A stretch of 48,503 nucleotides of DNA from contig SYCI01000044.1 in assembly GCA_005787035.1 (NCBI GenBank), positions 1-48,503 of the forward strand. The letters run 5' to 3'. Both the position numbers and the translations under genes were made by a program. Below the pieces are notes generated by a model. The model worked only from the letters and a program-made list of their open reading frames with translations. It had not been told where the DNA came from and made no database searches. This DNA comes from Actinomycetota bacterium. Its GTDB lineage: Bacteria > Actinomycetota > Acidimicrobiia > Acidimicrobiales > Ilumatobacteraceae. Positions 32,421-40,667 of this stretch are shown one piece after another; position 1 is the stretch's first letter, and every line of letters begins with the position of its first letter.

Positions 32421-32426
32421 ATTGTG
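32421..32426 (-). promoter_or_regulatory. -10-like hexamer CACAAT, 7 nt before the GH3 ATG
   Basis: The 7-mer CACAATC followed by 6 nt and ATG is identical to the one before the sulfatase gene (34560-34566). Confidence 0.4.
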
Positions 32427-32432
32427 GCAGTT

Positions 32433-33074
32433 CTAGACCCCGAACTTCGCCGTTCGGACGGCCTCGACCGCATCGGCCGGCCCGTCGAGTGCCACGTGAC
32501 TCGCCGATTGGCGTCCGTAGACGAAGAGAACCAACTCGCCGACCGGACCGCTCACGGTGACTTCGGGAGTTCCCTTCTTGGCCACGATCACGGGTCGGCC
32601 ATCGGGGCGGAGGACGAGACCGGCCGGGGCACGACGGGTCATGAGTCGGGCCCCGCGCTTGAGCGCGGTGTACAACGCTTCTTCTTCGGCAGTCGTCAGT
32701 GCACCGGGTTCGCCACCGGGAGTACCGCGCCGGAGGTCTTCCCGGTGGACGAAGTATTCGAGGGTGTTGGTCAGATCGTCGACCGAGCGCAAACGCATCG
32801 GCGACAAGAGAGGAGGTCCCGAACGGATCTTGTCGACGAGCTCTGACCACTCGGATCGGCCGACCGAGCGCTGAACTCGCGCTGCGTATCCGGCGAGGGA
32901 CTTGACGAGGATTCCCACGGCCGCGTCGGGACGGGTTTCCCGGACGATGAGATGGGTCGCGAGATCACGGGCCGTCCACCCGGCACACAAGGTCGGTGCG
33001 TCGGGACCGATTCGTTCGAGTTCGTCGCACAGCGATCGGCGAAGTGTTCGGGCCACGTTGCTGCTCTTGCTCAT
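32433..33074 (-). CDS. TIGR03085 family metal-binding protein
   Basis: 213-aa actinobacterial DinB-like four-helix protein. LCDELERIGPDAPTLCAGW, then ARDLATHLIVRETRPDA are the characteristic opening; these proteins are thought to bind a metal and some relatives use mycothiol. HREDLRR contributes a further His. The ATG at 33074 is preceded by GAGGAG 5 nt away (the GTG at 33080 is less likely). Sits 9 bp downstream of the sulfatase and 19 bp upstream of GH3, all in the same direction. Confidence 0.88.
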   Translation of the reverse strand: MSKSSNVARTLRRSLCDELERIGPDAPTLCAGWTARDLATHLIVRETRPDAAVGILVKSLAGYAARVQRSVGRSEWSELVDKIRSGPPLLSPMRLRSVDDLTNTLEYFVHREDLRRGTPGGEPGALTTAEEEALYTALKRGARLMTRRAPAGLVLRPDGRPVIVAKKGTPEVTVSGPVGELVLFVYGRQSASHVALDGPADAVEAVRTAKFGV

Positions 33075-33083
33075 GATCACTCC

Positions 33084-34553
33084 TCAGTTGCGCCAAGGCA
33101 CGAAATCGGGCCAACGGCCCCGACCACCATCTTCGACCAACAGTCCGGTGTGGGTGCGGTCGGCGTGCCGACTTCGCCACACGAGCATGTCCTGGGTCAT
33201 ACGGAGAATGCGTGCCGGATCGGTGACGGGAGTTCGCCACGTGGGATCGGCACCGATGTCGAAGCACAACCACGACCCGTCGCCGAACTGAACGTAGGCG
33301 GTGTCGAGGGTTCGTCGCACCGCGAGGTGTTGTTGCTCGAGCCGTCGATCCCAGGGCCAGGGATACTCCCCGAAGGGAATGAGGGCGAACCGCCAGTCGA
33401 ACTCCCACGACGCCGCGTCACGCCACCAAGCCGGCTCCTCGCCATCGAGGAAGGGTGTGAGCGGTAGACCGTCGCATTGCAGAGGCACTGCTTGGCCGAG
33501 GGATTCGGCGAGGGTCGGCATCACGTCGACACTTTCGGTGAATCGATCGACGGTTCGACCGCCTCGGCGCCGAGGGTCTCGCCAGATGAGAGGGATGTGA
33601 TGACTCTCTTCGAACCAGCCCGCTTTCTGCACGAGCCCGTGATCACCGAGTTGCTCACCATGATCGGCGGTGACGACCACGATCGTGTCGTCCCACATTC
33701 CGAGATCCTGAAGCGTGCTCACGAGACGTCCGACCTCGTGGTCGACCGCGCTGATCATTCCGTAGTACTGGGCACGTACGTGCCGCATCTCGGAGTCGGT
33801 GGGCGGACGCTTCACCCAGTCGATCGCCATCAGGACATCGTGGAACGGATGCCGATCGTCAGCGGGGGCGATGGGCAGACCCACGTCGTCCGGGTCGTAC
33901 ATCGAGGAGAAGTGACCGGGAGCCGAATACGGCGGGTGGGGGCGGAGATAACTCGCGTGCACGAACCAAGGTTCGTCATCGGCACGGTTCCTGAGGTGGT
34001 CGATGATTCGATCGGTCATGAAGGCCGACAATCCGTGTTCGGCCGGCCGTTCGTTCTCGGTGGCGAGGAGACGTAGGTGTCCTCGACTCACGTCGTGACC
34101 CATCGCGTCGAGATGATCGACCCATGGCTGATGTGGTCCGCTGAGATCGAGCTTCCAGTCCATACCGGGCAGCAGGCCTTCGTAACTCAGCAGTCGCGGG
34201 TCGTCGGGGCCGGTGGCAACGCGTGGATCGATCGACTGGTCGGTGTAACCGAAGAGACAGGGCCGATAACCGGCGCGCCGGGCCAGACGGGCGACGTTGT
34301 CGAAGCGCTCGTCGAGTGGTGTCCCGTTGGCGACGACCCGGTGGTTCATCTGGTACATGCCGGTGTACAGGCCGGCCCGACCGGGTGCACATGGAGTCGA
34401 CTGCGTGTAGTGACGCGTGAAGTGCGTGCCGTGTCGAGCGAGAGCATCGAGGCTGGGAGTGCGCACCACTGGGTGGTCGAGACACGACAAGGAATCGCCG
34501 CGGAACTGATCGAGTGTGATGAAGAGAACGTTCAGGCCGCCGACACCGGACAT
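33084..34553 (-). CDS. Sulfatase (formylglycine-dependent)
   Basis: 489-aa type I sulfatase/alkaline-phosphatase-superfamily hydrolase. Cys55 in CAPGR is the C-x-P-x-R site turned to formylglycine; metal ligands are seen in NVLFITLDQ (Asp15) and in VVTADHGEQLGDHG. No signal peptide is predicted, so it is cytoplasmic. Could act on sulfated sugars or a phosphonate/phosphate monoester. Its position with fucosidase and GH3 suggests a sulfated glycan. ATG 34553 is chosen over TTG 34574 because CACAAT lies 7 nt before it. A maturase gene (sumf1-like) is not seen in the window. Confidence 0.92.
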   Translation of the reverse strand: MSGVGGLNVLFITLDQFRGDSLSCLDHPVVRTPSLDALARHGTHFTRHYTQSTPCAPGRAGLYTGMYQMNHRVVANGTPLDERFDNVARLARRAGYRPCLFGYTDQSIDPRVATGPDDPRLLSYEGLLPGMDWKLDLSGPHQPWVDHLDAMGHDVSRGHLRLLATENERPAEHGLSAFMTDRIIDHLRNRADDEPWFVHASYLRPHPPYSAPGHFSSMYDPDDVGLPIAPADDRHPFHDVLMAIDWVKRPPTDSEMRHVRAQYYGMISAVDHEVGRLVSTLQDLGMWDDTIVVVTADHGEQLGDHGLVQKAGWFEESHHIPLIWRDPRRRGGRTVDRFTESVDVMPTLAESLGQAVPLQCDGLPLTPFLDGEEPAWWRDAASWEFDWRFALIPFGEYPWPWDRRLEQQHLAVRRTLDTAYVQFGDGSWLCFDIGADPTWRTPVTDPARILRMTQDMLVWRSRHADRTHTGLLVEDGGRGRWPDFVPWRN

Positions 34554-34560
34554 GAGGCTG

Positions 34561-34566
34561 ATTGTG
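34561..34566 (-). promoter_or_regulatory. -10-like hexamer CACAAT, 7 nt before the sulfatase ATG
   Basis: Same sequence and spacing as before GH3. Confidence 0.4.
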
Positions 34567-34570
34567 TCAC

Positions 34571-35653
34571 TCAACCGACCGGAACGTACCGGTATTCACC
34601 ATCTGTTTCGATTCGGGTGAATTCTCCGGAGAGGCGCAGGTGCTCGAGATGGGCGAAGGTCTCGCTGTCGGCCATGCCGCCTTGGGCACGCGGTGAGAAC
34701 AGATAACGCGACATGTCCATCACGGTCGCCGGCCGACCGAGATCGTCGGCTGCGTCGCGAAGACGCTGCAGACGTCCGTGATGATGTTCTTTGATCTCCT
34801 TGGCCCGTCCGGCCAGATCGGTGAACGGGTTCCCATGGGCGGGTAGAGCCAACTTGACCTCGTCCCCGAAGGCCGCGACCTTGTCGAGGGACTCGAAGAA
34901 GAGATTGAGCGGATCGAGCGCACGGATGAGTCCGCTGATGTGCGGAGTGATCGTGGGCAACACATGGTCGCCACAGAGCATGAGTCCGGTCTCCGGATCG
35001 AACAGGCAGAGGTGATCGGCGGTGTGACCGGGTGTGTGCACTGCGACCCATTCGCGACGGGCGAACGAGTAGCGCTCGGCGTCGGCCAGACGCACGGTCG
35101 GCCGCGGTAGACGCATGAGTTTGGGCATGCGGCTCATCAACTTGTAGCGAGTCCGACGCTTCCACGGAATCTGGATGCCGGGTCCACCCCAAGGAGTAGG
35201 TTCCCATGGCTTGCGGGCCGGCGGGAGTTCGGCGGCCGACTCGACGTCGATGTCGGGTGGTTCGGTCGGGTCCCAGATCACGCGGAAACGCTCGTGGGTC
35301 ACGATGTCGGCACCCGACTGACTCTGTATCCAGTGCGCGCCACCGAAGTGATCGGGGTGGCTGTGCGTGACGATCACGGTGTGCACCCGCTTGATTGGTA
35401 CGCCGATGGTCCGTAGGTGTTTGGCGATCTGTGCGTAGCTCGACTTGTTGGGCAATCCGGGGTCGACCACGGCCACACCGCGCTCGTCCTCGAGGACGTA
35501 CATGTTGACGTGACCGAGACCAGGGATGTCGATGGGCAATTGCGTTCGCAGAACGCCAGGCGCGAGTTCGTCGATCTGCTCGGTGGCCGGTCGTTGCTCT
35601 TCTTTCAGCGGACGGGGGGCTTCCGATCCGTGCTGGTGAGCAGTCGACGACAC
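34571..35653 (-). CDS. MBL-fold metallo-hydrolase
   Basis: 360-aa metallo-beta-lactamase-fold hydrolase with intact THSHPDHFGG, distal HTPGHTADH and CGDHVLP ligands. Members include lactonases and thioesterases, and the substrate is unknown. An N-terminal charged tail of ~30 residues (HQHGSEAPRPLKEEQRPATE) precedes the fold. GTG start, with TACCCT exactly 6 nt upstream inside the end of orn. The sulfatase follows 17 bp later on the same strand. Confidence 0.9.
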   Translation of the reverse strand: MSSTAHQHGSEAPRPLKEEQRPATEQIDELAPGVLRTQLPIDIPGLGHVNMYVLEDERGVAVVDPGLPNKSSYAQIAKHLRTIGVPIKRVHTVIVTHSHPDHFGGAHWIQSQSGADIVTHERFRVIWDPTEPPDIDVESAAELPPARKPWEPTPWGGPGIQIPWKRRTRYKLMSRMPKLMRLPRPTVRLADAERYSFARREWVAVHTPGHTADHLCLFDPETGLMLCGDHVLPTITPHISGLIRALDPLNLFFESLDKVAAFGDEVKLALPAHGNPFTDLAGRAKEIKEHHHGRLQRLRDAADDLGRPATVMDMSRYLFSPRAQGGMADSETFAHLEHLRLSGEFTRIETDGEYRYVPVG

Positions 35654-35657
35654 GTGG

Positions 35658-36224
35658 TCAGGGTACTTGTGGGCTGCCGCCGGCGACGAATACTCGAGCG
35701 CGGTAGAAGCGCAGTTCTTCGATGCTCTGGCGGATGTCGTCGAGGGCGCGATGCGTTCCGCCCTTGTGGGGCCGGGAGCTGTCGGTGCCCGGGTACCAAC
35801 GCTTCACGAGTTCTTTGATCGTCGAGACGTCGACCGATCGGTAGTGGAGGTGGTTCTCGATGTCGGGCAGATACTTCGCGAGGAATCTCCGGTCGGTCCC
35901 GATCGAGTTACCGCACAGCGGGACGGTTCGGGCCTCGGGTACGTGTTGCTTGATGAATTCGAGGGTGCGCTTTCCGGCTTCGTCGAGGGTGAGGGTCGAC
36001 ACCTTGATGGCCTCGAGCAAACCCGACTTCGTGTGCATGTCGACGACGAAGGGATCCATGGCGGCCAAGACCTCGGCGGGAGCTTGGACAACCAGATCCG
36101 GTCCCTCGGCGACGATGTTGAGTTCGTCGTCGGTGACGATGGTGGCGATCTCGACGATCACCTCTTTCTCGTGATCGAGCCCCGTCATCTCGAGATCCAT
36201 CCACACCAGCACGTCTCCGACCAT
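35658..36224 (-). CDS. orn: Oligoribonuclease
   Basis: 188-aa DEDDh 3'-5' exoribonuclease that degrades di- to pentanucleotides, including pGpG from c-di-GMP turnover. WMDLEMTGLD (Asp10, Glu12), GNSIGTDRRFL and HRALDDI carry the four acids and the catalytic His. Length matches E. coli Orn (181 aa). ATG at 36224 without clear ribosome binding site; divergent from dut by 64 bp. Confidence 0.95.
   Translation of the reverse strand: MVGDVLVWMDLEMTGLDHEKEVIVEIATIVTDDELNIVAEGPDLVVQAPAEVLAAMDPFVVDMHTKSGLLEAIKVSTLTLDEAGKRTLEFIKQHVPEARTVPLCGNSIGTDRRFLAKYLPDIENHLHYRSVDVSTIKELVKRWYPGTDSSRPHKGGTHRALDDIRQSIEELRFYRARVFVAGGSPQVP
35660..35665 (-). promoter_or_regulatory. -10-like hexamer TACCCT, 6 nt before the GTG at 35653
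   Basis: Overlaps the last codons of orn (the T at 35660 is the first base of its TGA), so the downstream MBL gene would start from within orn. Confidence 0.5.
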
Positions 36225-36276
36225 ACGCCATCGATGTGGGATCGCCCCGACACGGATGAGCAGGAGTCGCGTTGTC

Positions 36277-36282
36277 TATCGT
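36277..36282 (+). promoter_or_regulatory. -10-like hexamer TATCGT, 6 nt before the dut ATG
   Basis: Good TANNNT match with exact spacing; no ribosome binding site. Confidence 0.5.
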
Positions 36283-36288
36283 CGGACC

Positions 36289-36756
36289 ATGTCCGAGTCC
36301 GGTGACAACACGACGTGGTCACGTCTGGAGATACCCGTCGTTCGTCTCGATCCCGATCTGCCGCTACCGGTTTACGCGCACGAAGGCGATGCGGGGATCG
36401 ACCTCGTGGCACGGGAGAGCGCCATCGTGCCGGCTGCCGGCGGTCGCGTGTTGATCCCGACCGGAATCGCTCTGGCTCTGCCCAGGGGACATGCGGCCTT
36501 CGTGTTGCCGAGGAGTGGCCTCGCTCTGAAGCACGGTGTCACGGTCGTGAACAGCCCGGGCCTGATCGACTCCGCGTATCGAGGTGAGATCAAGGTGGTG
36601 GTCCTCAATACGGACCCCGGTAGCGATTATGCGATCGCGCGCGGCGACCGCATCGCCCAACTCGTGGTGCAACGAGTCGTCGAGGTGGTGTGGCGCGAAG
36701 TGTCCGAACTCGACGACAACGATCGCGGTGGCGGATTCGGACACAGCGGCCGTTAG
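36289..36756 (+). CDS. dut: dUTP diphosphatase
   Basis: 155-aa trimeric-type dUTPase that hydrolyses dUTP to dUMP and keeps uracil out of DNA. The five motifs are in order: DAGIDLVA, PRSGLALKHG, GLIDSAYRGEI, RGDRIAQLV and the C-terminal RGGGFGHSG. ATG 36289 sits 6 nt after TATCGT. Its TAG shares 4 bp (TTAG) with the stop of the convergent acyltransferase. Confidence 0.95.
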   Translation: MSESGDNTTWSRLEIPVVRLDPDLPLPVYAHEGDAGIDLVARESAIVPAAGGRVLIPTGIALALPRGHAAFVLPRSGLALKHGVTVVNSPGLIDSAYRGEIKVVVLNTDPGSDYAIARGDRIAQLVVQRVVEVVWREVSELDDNDRGGGFGHSGR

Positions 36757-37490
36757 GCCGCATTCATCGATTCGAGTTCGGCGGCGATCACCGATCGGAC
36801 CTTCTCCCGCAACTCCGGGATGTCGGCTTCGGTGAGACCGTCGGTGGAGATCGGTTCGAGCACGCGTACTTCGGCGTGTGCGTCACCGAGTCGCCAGTCG
36901 TGCTTGTTGAGTGCGGTACGAGTGCCGTGCACCGCGAGCGGAAGGATCGGCGCTTGGGCCTCGATCGCGAGCCGGAAGGCTCCGTCCTTGAACGAACCGA
37001 GCGTGCCGTCGGCCGAGCGTGTGCCCTCGGGGAAGATCATGACCGAAACCCGCTTCTTGAGGCGGTCGTGGCAGGCCTTCATGGCGGCGGCGCCACTCGC
37101 CCGATCACCGCGCACCACACGGATGTCACCGGCCATGCGCATCATCCAGCCGACGGCCGGGAACTTGAAGAATGTCTCTTTCGAGAGCCACTTCATCTCG
37201 ATCGGGAGGTGGCTGATGAGAAGGATGTCGACGAAGCTCTCGTGATTGGCCACGACCACGTACGGACGACGCTTGTCGGACGGAAGGTTTCCACTCGTGC
37301 GGAACTTCCACATCGGCGTGAGCACCTGATGGGCGACCGTGAGTTTGCGGAACAGATATCCGGCTGCGTAGCGGCCACGATCGAAGGGGAGGGTGACCAA
37401 CCACGTGACGAACACGAGTGGCAACCACACGATGATGATGACGACGAGGGCCGTCCAACTCCAGATGCTGAGCAGACTCCGTCGCAACAT
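36753..37490 (-). CDS. 1-acyl-sn-glycerol-3-phosphate acyltransferase (PlsC family)
   Basis: 245 aa with one or two N-terminal membrane helices, the NHESFVD catalytic box and FPEGTRS acceptor box about 70 residues apart. This is closer to canonical PlsC than the copy at 17964 and would make phosphatidic acid. ATG 37490 is chosen as the N-terminus MLRRSLLSIW leads directly into the helix; TTG 37511 would add 7 residues. No ribosome binding site is visible. Confidence 0.9.
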   Translation of the reverse strand: MLRRSLLSIWSWTALVVIIIVWLPLVFVTWLVTLPFDRGRYAAGYLFRKLTVAHQVLTPMWKFRTSGNLPSDKRRPYVVVANHESFVDILLISHLPIEMKWLSKETFFKFPAVGWMMRMAGDIRVVRGDRASGAAAMKACHDRLKKRVSVMIFPEGTRSADGTLGSFKDGAFRLAIEAQAPILPLAVHGTRTALNKHDWRLGDAHAEVRVLEPISTDGLTEADIPELREKVRSVIAAELESMNAA

Positions 37491-37530
37491 GGGGGGCAGT
37501 CTTCCACACAAGTCGTCCCGACGGTTGGCG

Positions 37531-37536
37531 TAGCGT
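37531..37536 (+). promoter_or_regulatory. -10-like hexamer TAGCGT, 7 nt before the cdd ATG
   Basis: TANNNT match; spacing one longer than most. Confidence 0.45.
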
Positions 37537-37543
37537 TGTCGCC

Positions 37544-37981
37544 ATGAGCGGATTCGAGGAGTTTCCCCGTGAACATCGAGTGGCGGAGTTGTTCGCGGCC
37601 GCTCGTTCGGTGCAGGAACGTGCCTATGCCCCTTATTCGCATTTTCCGGTCGGGGCGGCGATTCTCACTCCCGAAGGGAACATCCACGTCGGTTGCAATG
37701 TCGAGAACGCCGCCTATCCGGTCGGGAGTTGTGCCGAAGCGGGGGCGATTGCGGCCATGGTGGCAGCCGGTGACCTCCGTATCGCGGTGTTGCTGACGAT
37801 CTGTGACGGTGACGAAGTCGGTACGTGTTGCGGTGGCTGTCGGCAACGAGTGCGCGAATTCGGGAGCCTCGACACTCCGATCTATGCCTGCGGACCCGAA
37901 GGTGTGCGGGCCACGTTCACGATGGCCGAACTCCTCCCGGTCTCCTTCGGTCCCGACAATCTGCGCGGCTTCGTCCGATGA
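37544..37981 (+). CDS. cdd: Cytidine deaminase
   Basis: 145-aa tetrameric-type deaminase converting (deoxy)cytidine to (deoxy)uridine. Zinc ligand Cys63 and proton shuttle Glu65 are in SCAEAGAI; the second zinc pair is Cys96 and Cys99 in TCCGGCRQ. The residue before Cys96 is Cys95, where the family usually has Pro. ATG lies 7 nt after TAGCGT. Overlaps deoC by 4 bp (ATGA), so pyrimidine deamination and deoxyribose-phosphate breakdown are coupled. Confidence 0.94.
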   Translation: MSGFEEFPREHRVAELFAAARSVQERAYAPYSHFPVGAAILTPEGNIHVGCNVENAAYPVGSCAEAGAIAAMVAAGDLRIAVLLTICDGDEVGTCCGGCRQRVREFGSLDTPIYACGPEGVRATFTMAELLPVSFGPDNLRGFVR

Positions 37982-38709
37982 CCGATCGCGGTTCGGTCGC
38001 CCGTCGTGCGCTCGGGCTGCTCGACCTGACCGACCTTTCAGACGATTGCACCGTCGAATCGGTGTCCGACCTCTGCCGACGCGCGGTCAGTCCTCATGGC
38101 CACGTCGCGGCGGTGTGCGTGTGGCCACGTTTCGTTCGTTCGGCCAAAGAGGCGTTGGCGGGAACTCCGGTACGCGTGGCCACGGTGGTGAATTTTCCGT
38201 CCGGGGACGAGGGCATCGACGACGTCGTGACCATGACGCGCCGGGCGATCGACGATGGCGCCGATGAGATCGATGTCGTGATTCCGTATCGGGCGGTACT
38301 GACCGGGGACGAGGCCCGCGCCGTCGGGATGCTCAGGGCTGTTCGACGAGTCGCGTCTCATCCGATTCTTCTGAAGGTGATCCTCGAAACCGGTGAGTTG
38401 CCCGACGATGCGACGATCGCCCGCTGTTCACGTCTGGCCATCGCCGCCGGTACCGATTTCATCAAGACCTCGACGGGCAAGACCAAGATCTCGGCGACAG
38501 TGGAAGCCGTGGCGACGATGCTCTCGGTGATCGCGAAAACGCCTCGAACGGTCGGCATCAAACCATCGGGCGGCATCAAGTCGTTGGACGATGCGGCGCG
38601 CTACCTCGCCGTTGCCGATCGGATCATGGGAACCGATTGGGTGAGCCCGTCGACTTTCCGTTTCGGCGCGAGTGGCTTGCTCGGCGGGATCCTCGACGAA
38701 CTGTCGTAG
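37978..38709 (+). CDS. deoC: Deoxyribose-phosphate aldolase
   Basis: 243-aa class I aldolase splitting deoxyribose 5-phosphate into glyceraldehyde 3-phosphate and acetaldehyde. Schiff-base Lys163 in GTDFIKTSTGK, Asp99 in DEIDVVIP and the second Lys in GIKPSGGIK are present. The ATG overlaps the cdd stop. Its own TAG stop begins the -10-like hexamer TAGTCT of the next gene. Confidence 0.95.
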   Translation: MTDRGSVARRALGLLDLTDLSDDCTVESVSDLCRRAVSPHGHVAAVCVWPRFVRSAKEALAGTPVRVATVVNFPSGDEGIDDVVTMTRRAIDDGADEIDVVIPYRAVLTGDEARAVGMLRAVRRVASHPILLKVILETGELPDDATIARCSRLAIAAGTDFIKTSTGKTKISATVEAVATMLSVIAKTPRTVGIKPSGGIKSLDDAARYLAVADRIMGTDWVSPSTFRFGASGLLGGILDELS

Positions 38710-38712
38710 TCT
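38707..38712 (+). promoter_or_regulatory. -10-like hexamer TAGTCT, 6 nt before the ATG at 38719, built on the deoC stop
   Basis: First three bases are the deoC TAG stop codon. No ribosome binding site. Confidence 0.5.
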
Positions 38713-38718
38713 GCGTTC

Positions 38719-39897
38719 ATGGCGAACGGCGCCGCGCCCTTCCTGACTTCGAAACTGCAAGGCTTCGGCTCGACGATCTTCGCCGAGATGACGGCATTGG
38801 CCACGGCCACGGGCTCGATCAATCTCGGACAGGGTTTCCCCGACTACGACGGTCCGCAGGAAGTGTTGGAGGCCGCGATCGACGCGATCCGCTCGGGACG
38901 TAATCAGTATCCACCCGGATCGGGTGTCCCCGAACTGCGCGCGGCCATCGCCGAGCACCAGGAGCGATTCTGGGGTCTCCGCTACGACCCGGACACCGAG
39001 ATCTTGGTGACGGCCGGGGCCACCGAGGCACTGGCCGGCGCGTTGCTCGGAATTCTTGAAACTGGTGACGAGGTCGCGCTCCTGGAACCCATGTACGACA
39101 GTTACCAAGCGTGTATCGCCTTGGCCGGCGCCATCACGCGTCCGGTGACTCTTCGTCCACCGACCTACGCCTTCGATCCGGACGAGCTTCGTGCGGCCAT
39201 CACCCCCCGAACTCGTGTGTTGCTCCTCAACACCCCGCACAACCCGACCGGTGTGGTCCTCGATCTCGAACAACTACGCGTCATCGCCGACTTGGCGATT
39301 CGTCACGACCTCATCGTCATCTCCGATGAGGTGTACGAACATCTGACCTACGACGGCATCCGTCATCACTCGATCGCCGAATTGCCCGGGATGCGCGAAC
39401 GGACCCTCGTGGTTTCGAGTGGCGGCAAGACCTTCAACACCACCGGCTGGAAGGTCGGCTGGTTGTGCGGACCGAGCGAACTGGTGGCGGCCGCGCGAGC
39501 GGCCAAGCAGTTCCTCACCTACGTTTCGTCAGGCCCCTTCCAGCCGGCGATCGCGGTCGGTCTACGTCTGCCCGATGCGTACTTCACCGAACTCGCCGCC
39601 GATCTGCAGACGAAGCGCGACCGGCTGATGAGTGGTCTTCGGGAGGCCGGCTTCGAGGTGTTCGGCCCCGCGGGAACCTATTTCGTCACCGTCGACATCC
39701 GTCCGCTGGCTCCTGATGGGGATGGTTATGCCTTCTGTCGTTCGCTTCCCGAGCGTTGCGGCGTGGTCGGCATACCGAACGTCGTGTTCTACGACCGTGC
39801 TCGTCATCACGAAGGCCGACACCTGGTTCGTTTCGCGTTCTGCAAACGCCTCGAATCGATCGACGAAGCGGTCACCCGTCTGAAGGCGTTGTCGTGA
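38719..39897 (+). CDS. Class I/II aminotransferase, glutamine/methionine transaminase-like
   Basis: 392-aa PLP enzyme. INLGQGFPDYDGP opening, NTPHNPTG, ISDEVYEHL and the PLP lysine in SSGGKTFNTTGWK are of the YbdL / glutamine transaminase K / KAT type, which transaminate Gln or Met with broad keto acids. The gene ends in a GTGA overlap with an omega-amidase, a known functional pairing (Gln transaminase produces alpha-ketoglutaramate, which omega-amidase clears). That context is my main reason for the call. DapC-like succinyldiaminopimelate transaminase is an alternative. Confidence 0.88.
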   Translation: MANGAAPFLTSKLQGFGSTIFAEMTALATATGSINLGQGFPDYDGPQEVLEAAIDAIRSGRNQYPPGSGVPELRAAIAEHQERFWGLRYDPDTEILVTAGATEALAGALLGILETGDEVALLEPMYDSYQACIALAGAITRPVTLRPPTYAFDPDELRAAITPRTRVLLLNTPHNPTGVVLDLEQLRVIADLAIRHDLIVISDEVYEHLTYDGIRHHSIAELPGMRERTLVVSSGGKTFNTTGWKVGWLCGPSELVAAARAAKQFLTYVSSGPFQPAIAVGLRLPDAYFTELAADLQTKRDRLMSGLREAGFEVFGPAGTYFVTVDIRPLAPDGDGYAFCRSLPERCGVVGIPNVVFYDRARHHEGRHLVRFAFCKRLESIDEAVTRLKALS

Positions 39898-40667
39898 AGA
39901 TCGCTGCCGTTCAACACGACATCGTGTGGTGCGATCGCGCGCGCAACTTCGAACGGCTAGCCCCGATGGTCGCCCAGGCGGCGGCCGATGGCGCCGATCT
40001 CGTTCTGCTCTCGGAGACGTTCTCGACGGGTTTCGCCGTCGACTCGGCCGACTTCGCGGAGGTCGAGAACGGGCCGTCGTCGGAGTTCCTACGTCGATGT
40101 GCGAGCGAGTTCGGGGTGTGGGTGGGTGGCTCGTGTCCGGAGCTTCCGGCCGATTCCGACCCCACCGATCGTCGACCGGCGAACACTTTCGTTCTCTCCG
40201 GACCGGATGGCACCTCGCATCGTTACCGCAAGATCCATCCGTTCACGTTCGGTGGTGAGGATCGTCATGTCCGCCCGGGCTCCGATCTCGTGACCGTGTC
40301 GATCGGTGGTCTGCGCGTCGGACTCTTCGTGTGTTACGACCTGCGATTCGCCGACGAGTTCTGGCAGCAGGCGCAGCAAACCGACGTCTTCTTGATTCCG
40401 GCGAACTGGCCGTCGTCGCGGCGTGAGCACTGGATGACCCTCCTGCGCGCGCGGGCCATCGAAAATCAGACGTACGTGGTCGGTTGCAACCGCGTGGGTG
40501 AAGGTGGCGGTCTCCACTACGGCGGGGACAGTTGCATCATCGATCCGTTCGGCGAAGTTCTCGCGGTACGCACCGACGGCGAGGGAATCCTGATGGCTGA
40601 AGTGACGAGTGAGCACGTCGCGTCGATCAGGGACCGCTTCCGTTTTCTTCCTGATCGCCGATCGTGA
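39894..40667 (+). CDS. Carbon-nitrogen hydrolase, omega-amidase-like
   Basis: 257-aa nitrilase-superfamily enzyme. Catalytic triad Glu41 (LSETFSTGF), Lys113 (YRKIHPF) and Cys147 (FVCYDLRF) is complete; FRFLPDRR at the end is typical of YafV/NIT2. The GTG start overlaps the aminotransferase stop. Likely converts alpha-ketoglutaramate or alpha-ketosuccinamate to the keto acid plus ammonia. Its stop abuts that of the GNAT gene (TGATCA). Confidence 0.9.
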   Translation: MKIAAVQHDIVWCDRARNFERLAPMVAQAAADGADLVLLSETFSTGFAVDSADFAEVENGPSSEFLRRCASEFGVWVGGSCPELPADSDPTDRRPANTFVLSGPDGTSHRYRKIHPFTFGGEDRHVRPGSDLVTVSIGGLRVGLFVCYDLRFADEFWQQAQQTDVFLIPANWPSSRREHWMTLLRARAIENQTYVVGCNRVGEGGGLHYGGDSCIIDPFGEVLAVRTDGEGILMAEVTSEHVASIRDRFRFLPDRRS

